Positions 25,273 to 28,855 of a stretch of 28,855 bases of DNA are shown piece after piece. Where the stretch lies: the NCBI GenBank assembly GCA_002479765.1, contig DLOZ01000015.1:1-28855 (forward strand). The letters are read 5' to 3'. The notes under the pieces are model-generated. The model did not search any database. It was given only the letters and a program-made list of their open reading frames with translations, and was not told the origin of the DNA. Each line of letters begins with the position of its first letter. The stretch's first letter is position 1. The stretch comes from Sphingomonadales bacterium UBA7471 (GTDB lineage Bacteria; Pseudomonadota; Alphaproteobacteria; Sphingomonadales; Sphingomonadaceae). The translations under genes and the position numbers were made by a program.

Positions 25273-26307
25273 ATGGCAATCATCCTTGGCCTTGAATCCA
25301 GCTGCGACGAAACCGCAGCGGCAATTGTGCGTTCCGACCGGACGATTTTGAGCCATGCCTTGGCTGGTCAGGAAGATCATCACCGCGCATTCGGCGGCGT
25401 TGTTCCCGAAATCGCCGCGCGCGCGCATGCCGAGCTGATGACCCCCTTGGTGGAAACCGCGCTCGCGGATGCAGGCATGACGTTAGATGATGTTGATGCC
25501 ATTGCCGCAACCGCTGGCCCCGGCCTCATTGGCGGTGTCATGGTTGGACTTGTGACAGCCAAGGCGCTTGCCATGGCGTCGGGAAAGCCGCTGATCGCCG
25601 TCAATCATCTTGAAGGCCATGCGCTTTCGCCGCGGCTGGTCGATGCCGATCTCGCATTTCCCTATCTGCTTCTGCTGGTTTCTGGCGGCCATTGTCAGTT
25701 GCTGCGGGTCAATAACGTCGGCGACTATAACCGGCTGGCGACCACCATCGACGATGCGGTGGGCGAAGCGTTCGACAAAACGGCGAAGATTTTGGGCCTT
25801 GGCTTTCCCGGTGGGCCAGCCGTCGAACGCGCAGCCGCGTTAGGCAACGCGAAAAATGTGCCGCTACCCCGCCCGTTAAAAGGCGCTGATGAACCGCATT
25901 TTTCCTTTGCTGGCCTGAAAAGCGCTGTGCTGCGCGCGCATGAGACAGGCCAGTATAAAGTCGAAGATATTGCCGCATCCTTTCAGCAAGCCGTTATCGA
26001 CTGCCTGTACGACCGGATACGCTATACGCTGGATCGGATTGATGCACCGGCGGCGTTGGTTGTTGCGGGCGGCGTCGCGGCAAATGTGCCCATCCGCAAT
26101 ATGCTCGAGCAGCTTGCCGCAAGCCGCGGCATGCGTTTTGTCGCGCCGCCATTGTGGTTGTGCACCGACAATGGCGTGATGATCGCATGGGCTGGCGCGG
26201 AGAGATTTGCGATGGGCCTGATCGATGGCCTTGATTTTGTGGCGCGGCCGCGCTGGCCGCTGGATCCCAATGCCGCGCCCGCACGCGGTGCGGGCGTGAA
26301 GGCATGA
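25273..26307 (+). CDS. tsaD: tRNA N6-adenosine threonylcarbamoyltransferase
   Basis: Transfers the threonylcarbamoyl group to A37 of ANN-decoding tRNAs (t6A synthesis) together with TsaB, TsaC and TsaE. The 344-residue protein has GLESSCDETAAAIV at the N-terminus, GGVVPEIAARAH, the metal-binding HxxxH at H112/H116 in NHLEGHALSP, LLVSGGHCQL, and VAGGVAANVPIR in the ASKHA ATP-binding fold, then a late CTDNGVMIAWAG. All motifs are intact and the length is normal. The start is the ATG at 25273 with GGGAAAG upstream. The stop overlaps gpsA (ATGA). Confidence 0.97.
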   Translation: MAIILGLESSCDETAAAIVRSDRTILSHALAGQEDHHRAFGGVVPEIAARAHAELMTPLVETALADAGMTLDDVDAIAATAGPGLIGGVMVGLVTAKALAMASGKPLIAVNHLEGHALSPRLVDADLAFPYLLLLVSGGHCQLLRVNNVGDYNRLATTIDDAVGEAFDKTAKILGLGFPGGPAVERAAALGNAKNVPLPRPLKGADEPHFSFAGLKSAVLRAHETGQYKVEDIAASFQQAVIDCLYDRIRYTLDRIDAPAALVVAGGVAANVPIRNMLEQLAASRGMRFVAPPLWLCTDNGVMIAWAGAERFAMGLIDGLDFVARPRWPLDPNAAPARGAGVKA

Positions 26308-27299
26308 GCCGTATGCCCTATCCGGTTGGAATCATTGGTGGCGGCGCATGGGGCACCGCGCTGGCCGCCGTCATGGCGCAAATCCACGACAACGTGCTCA
26401 TCTGGGCCCGCGAAGAAGAGGCCGTGCACAGCATAAACAACCTGCACGAAAACAGCCTGTTTTTGCCGGGTACATCATTGTCGCCAAAAATTGAGGCGAC
26501 AGCTGACCTCGCGCGCATGATCGCCTGTGAAAATTTGCTCATCGTCACCCCTGCCCAGCATGTGCGCGCCACGCTGTCGGCGCTGCCGGATACGCAGGCG
26601 CCGCTGATCCTGTGCGCAAAAGGCATTGAGGCCGATACCCAAATGCTGGTGTCCGATGTCGCCGCGACAACGCGCCCGGGCAATCCGATTGCCGTTTTGT
26701 CAGGCCCCACATTTGCGCATGAGGTTGCTGCCGGAAAGCCCACAGCGGTCACGCTCGCGACCGCCGATCAGGCGATGGGTTCCGAATTGATGCGCCGCAT
26801 CGCCACACCGTCTTTCCGTCCCTATTGGTCTGATGATGTTGTCGGCGCGGAAATTGGCGGCGCTGTTAAAAATGTGCTCGCAATCGCATGCGGTGTCGTC
26901 GATGGTGCAGACCTTGGTCTCAACGCGCGTGCGGCGTTGATTGCGCGCGGCTTTGCCGAGATGCAGCGATACGGCCTTGCGCGCGGCGCAAAAGCGGAGA
27001 CCCTTGCCGGTTTGTCCGGATTGGGCGATCTGGTCCTGACGTGCAGCTCTGAAAATTCGCGGAATTTTTCCTTGGGCCGTGGCCTTGGACAAGGCCAATC
27101 ATCCGAAAGCCTGCTGGCAGACCGCAAGACGGTGGCCGAAGGCGCATATACCGCGCCGGTCCTGTTGCAATCAGCAACCGCGCTTGATGTCGAAATGCCC
27201 ATCGTAAGCGCCGTATGCGCATTGCTGTCAGGATCAGCGACCGTCGATGCCGTCGTCACCGAATTGCTGGCACGCCCGCTCAAGTCCGAAAGCTGGTAA
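26304..27299 (+). CDS. gpsA: NAD(P)-dependent glycerol-3-phosphate dehydrogenase
   Basis: Reduces dihydroxyacetone phosphate to sn-glycerol-3-phosphate, the phospholipid backbone precursor. The 331-residue protein has the GGGAWGTAL nucleotide loop (12-20), CAKGIE with K106, SGPTFAHEVAAG, catalytic K189 in GAVKNVLAIA, and LSGLGDLVLTC. These are the standard GpsA signatures. It overlaps tsaD by ATGA, so the two are probably co-translated. Confidence 0.97.
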   Translation: MSRMPYPVGIIGGGAWGTALAAVMAQIHDNVLIWAREEEAVHSINNLHENSLFLPGTSLSPKIEATADLARMIACENLLIVTPAQHVRATLSALPDTQAPLILCAKGIEADTQMLVSDVAATTRPGNPIAVLSGPTFAHEVAAGKPTAVTLATADQAMGSELMRRIATPSFRPYWSDDVVGAEIGGAVKNVLAIACGVVDGADLGLNARAALIARGFAEMQRYGLARGAKAETLAGLSGLGDLVLTCSSENSRNFSLGRGLGQGQSSESLLADRKTVAEGAYTAPVLLQSATALDVEMPIVSAVCALLSGSATVDAVVTELLARPLKSESW

Positions 27300-27340
27300 C
27301 GGCGGACCTAATCCGCTAGCGTACCGAAAGAGGCGATCCA

Positions 27341-28837
27341 TTGACTGCAGCCAGAACTGACGAAGAAGACATTCAGGCACTCGCAAAGGGTGGGCGGACG
27401 AATGTATTTGGTTTTCTTTTGCGGTTGGCCGCGCGTATCCCATTTTTGTTTATCGCGGGTAGACTTTATGGTCCCGAAGCGCTTGGCCGCTTTGCCTATG
27501 CCATATTGATTATCGAATTTGTCGCGCAGCTTGCTTCACTTGGCCTGCGCCGCGGGCTGGCGGAATTGCTTGCGAAGGATGACCGGCCGCAGGCCCACAT
27601 GATTGCGGATGCCTTTTTCGCGGCGATGGCGGCATCAGCGGTCGGCGCTGCATTTTTGATCATGTTGCCCGAACTGATGTTTCCCAACAGCGGCATTAAT
27701 GGGCTCGACCGTTTTCTGCCGCTCGCCATTTTTGCCATCGTCGCAACGGACATTGCCTTGTCCGCCTTGGCCTATAAATTCGATATTGCCTCGACCGTGC
27801 GGGCACGCGCCATCGTTGAACCGTGGACAATCAGCATCGCGGCAGGCGCGCTTTATTTCTATTCCGCGCGTGATGGGCTGATCCTGTCCTACGTCGCGTC
27901 GCTGGTAGCTGCATTGTTGTTTGCGCTGTGGCCTTTGTGGCGCAGCTATGGCTTTGCGCGGGGATGGCGGCCAAGTGTGAAGCGTTCTTTGACGATTGCC
28001 CAGCGCAACCTGCCATTGGCCGCAGCAGACGCCGCAGAATGGGGCAGCAGGCGGCTTGACCTTGCCATATTGGGCCTGTTTGCATCGCCCGCAGTGGTCG
28101 GTATCTATTATGTCGCCCAACAGGTGGCGAGCCTTCCGCAGAAGCTTAAAACCAGCTTTGACCCGATATTAGGCCCCGTCATCACGCGCAATTTACAGAC
28201 CCGCAACTATGCCGAAATCGCCAAACAGGTTGGCCAGGTTGGTTTCTGGATTATCGCGGCGCAGGCGGGAATTGCACTGGCGCTTGGTATCCCCGGCGAA
28301 GCGGTGATGGGATTGATGGGGCCCGAATTTGTCGGCGGAGCAGCGGCGCTTGCCTTTTTGCTGGCGGCGGAAGTTGCGGCGGCAACGGCGGTCGTCAGCG
28401 AATCGGCTTTGGTCTATATGGCCCGTCACCGGAACCTGCTGATTTCAATAGGGATGTTGGCCGTGCAAACTTTGGTGAGCGTCGGCCTTATCATGCTGGT
28501 CGATGATATTGCCGTTAAACCAGAATATGTCGGCCTGTATCAGGCAGCAGCCGTCGCCTGCGGGCTGATGATATCGCTGGGTATCGGCTCCATCATCAAA
28601 TCGCGATTGCTGTCGCGGTTATTGGGACAGCCAATCCGCGTGTGGCGTTGGGCATTGCTGACTGCTGTCGCTGCAGCCGCATTGCTCGGTAGGGCGATCG
28701 TCAGCGTCCCTGCCCGTTTGGAATGGGTGGAACTGGCGATTGGCGTGCCTGTAATCCTTGGCGTTTACGGCTGGATTATATGGCGCTGGGGCTTTGGCCC
28801 GGAAGACCGGGTGCTGTTCCGCAAGAAAAAGGATTAG
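27341..28837 (+). CDS. Polysaccharide flippase-like membrane protein (MATE/Wzx superfamily)
   Basis: Multi-spanning inner membrane protein of 498 residues, probably flipping a lipid-linked oligosaccharide or exporting polysaccharide. The hydrophobic segments number about twelve. The first begins near FGFLLRLAARIPFLFIAGRLYGPEALGRFAYAI, a familiar opening for oligosaccharide flippases, and the ESALVYMARHRNLLISIGML region is also typical. The start appears to be TTG at 27341, with AAAGAGG about eight bases before it; no in-frame ATG or GTG offers a better option before the first helix. It follows gpsA after 41 bases. The stop lies 18 bases before the window end. The substrate is unknown. Confidence 0.82.
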   Translation: MTAARTDEEDIQALAKGGRTNVFGFLLRLAARIPFLFIAGRLYGPEALGRFAYAILIIEFVAQLASLGLRRGLAELLAKDDRPQAHMIADAFFAAMAASAVGAAFLIMLPELMFPNSGINGLDRFLPLAIFAIVATDIALSALAYKFDIASTVRARAIVEPWTISIAAGALYFYSARDGLILSYVASLVAALLFALWPLWRSYGFARGWRPSVKRSLTIAQRNLPLAAADAAEWGSRRLDLAILGLFASPAVVGIYYVAQQVASLPQKLKTSFDPILGPVITRNLQTRNYAEIAKQVGQVGFWIIAAQAGIALALGIPGEAVMGLMGPEFVGGAAALAFLLAAEVAAATAVVSESALVYMARHRNLLISIGMLAVQTLVSVGLIMLVDDIAVKPEYVGLYQAAAVACGLMISLGIGSIIKSRLLSRLLGQPIRVWRWALLTAVAAAALLGRAIVSVPARLEWVELAIGVPVILGVYGWIIWRWGFGPEDRVLFRKKKD

Positions 28838-28855
28838 GGTCAGGACCTATTAAAT

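Noticed and set aside
1..28855. CRISPR arrays, insertion sequences, rRNA genes and riboswitches
   Set aside because: No regularly spaced repeats, transposase genes, rRNA sequence or recognisable riboswitch core was found.

Overview
The window looks like chromosomal DNA of an alphaproteobacterium, most likely a member of the Sphingomonadales. The basis is moderately high GC with Sphingomonas-like codon use, a hemC-hemD-mitofilin gene string, a TonB-dependent receptor next to valine catabolism genes, and the general style of the proteins. Genus is not assignable by eye. Genes are dense, and no gap between genes exceeds about 220 bases.

Left part (1-3.5 kb): the 3' part of a secreted nucleotide pyrophosphatase/phosphodiesterase-type alkaline phosphatase, then a translationally coupled pair of an LpxH-like metallophosphoesterase and a GT4 glycosyltransferase. 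The pair probably serves membrane glycolipid synthesis. From 3.5 to 8.0 kb the minus strand carries mmsA, mmsB and a FadB-type bifunctional enoyl-CoA hydratase/3-hydroxyacyl-CoA dehydrogenase, a valine/acyl-CoA degradation block. A TonB-dependent receptor is divergent from mmsA (8.2-10.2 kb). A secreted DUF1800-DUF1501 pair runs on the minus strand (10.2-13.5 kb).

Centre (13.7-21.5 kb): a compact plus-strand type IV secretion operon in the order virB1-virB2-virB3-virB4-virB6-virB9-virB10-virB11, mostly with overlapping or nearly touching genes. No virB5, virB7, virB8 or virD4 gene is present, and there is no relaxase or integrase. VirB6 and VirB9 abut through a four-base ATGA overlap exactly where virB8 normally lies. 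VirB9 ends in an unusual two-cysteine tail. This reduced machine is the most interesting item in the window. It is followed by a serine tRNA (GGA anticodon, CCA encoded) on the minus strand.

Right part (21.7-28.9 kb): an exported cyclophilin-type peptidylprolyl isomerase with a probable terminator; a minus-strand overlapping hemC-hemD-mitofilin (Mic60-like) operon; and a divergent plus-strand tsaD-gpsA pair with a downstream polysaccharide flippase-like membrane protein that probably starts with TTG. These are housekeeping functions: tetrapyrrole synthesis, membrane architecture, tRNA t6A modification, phospholipid precursor supply and envelope polysaccharide export.

All identifications come from reading motifs and translated sequence. 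No database search was run.
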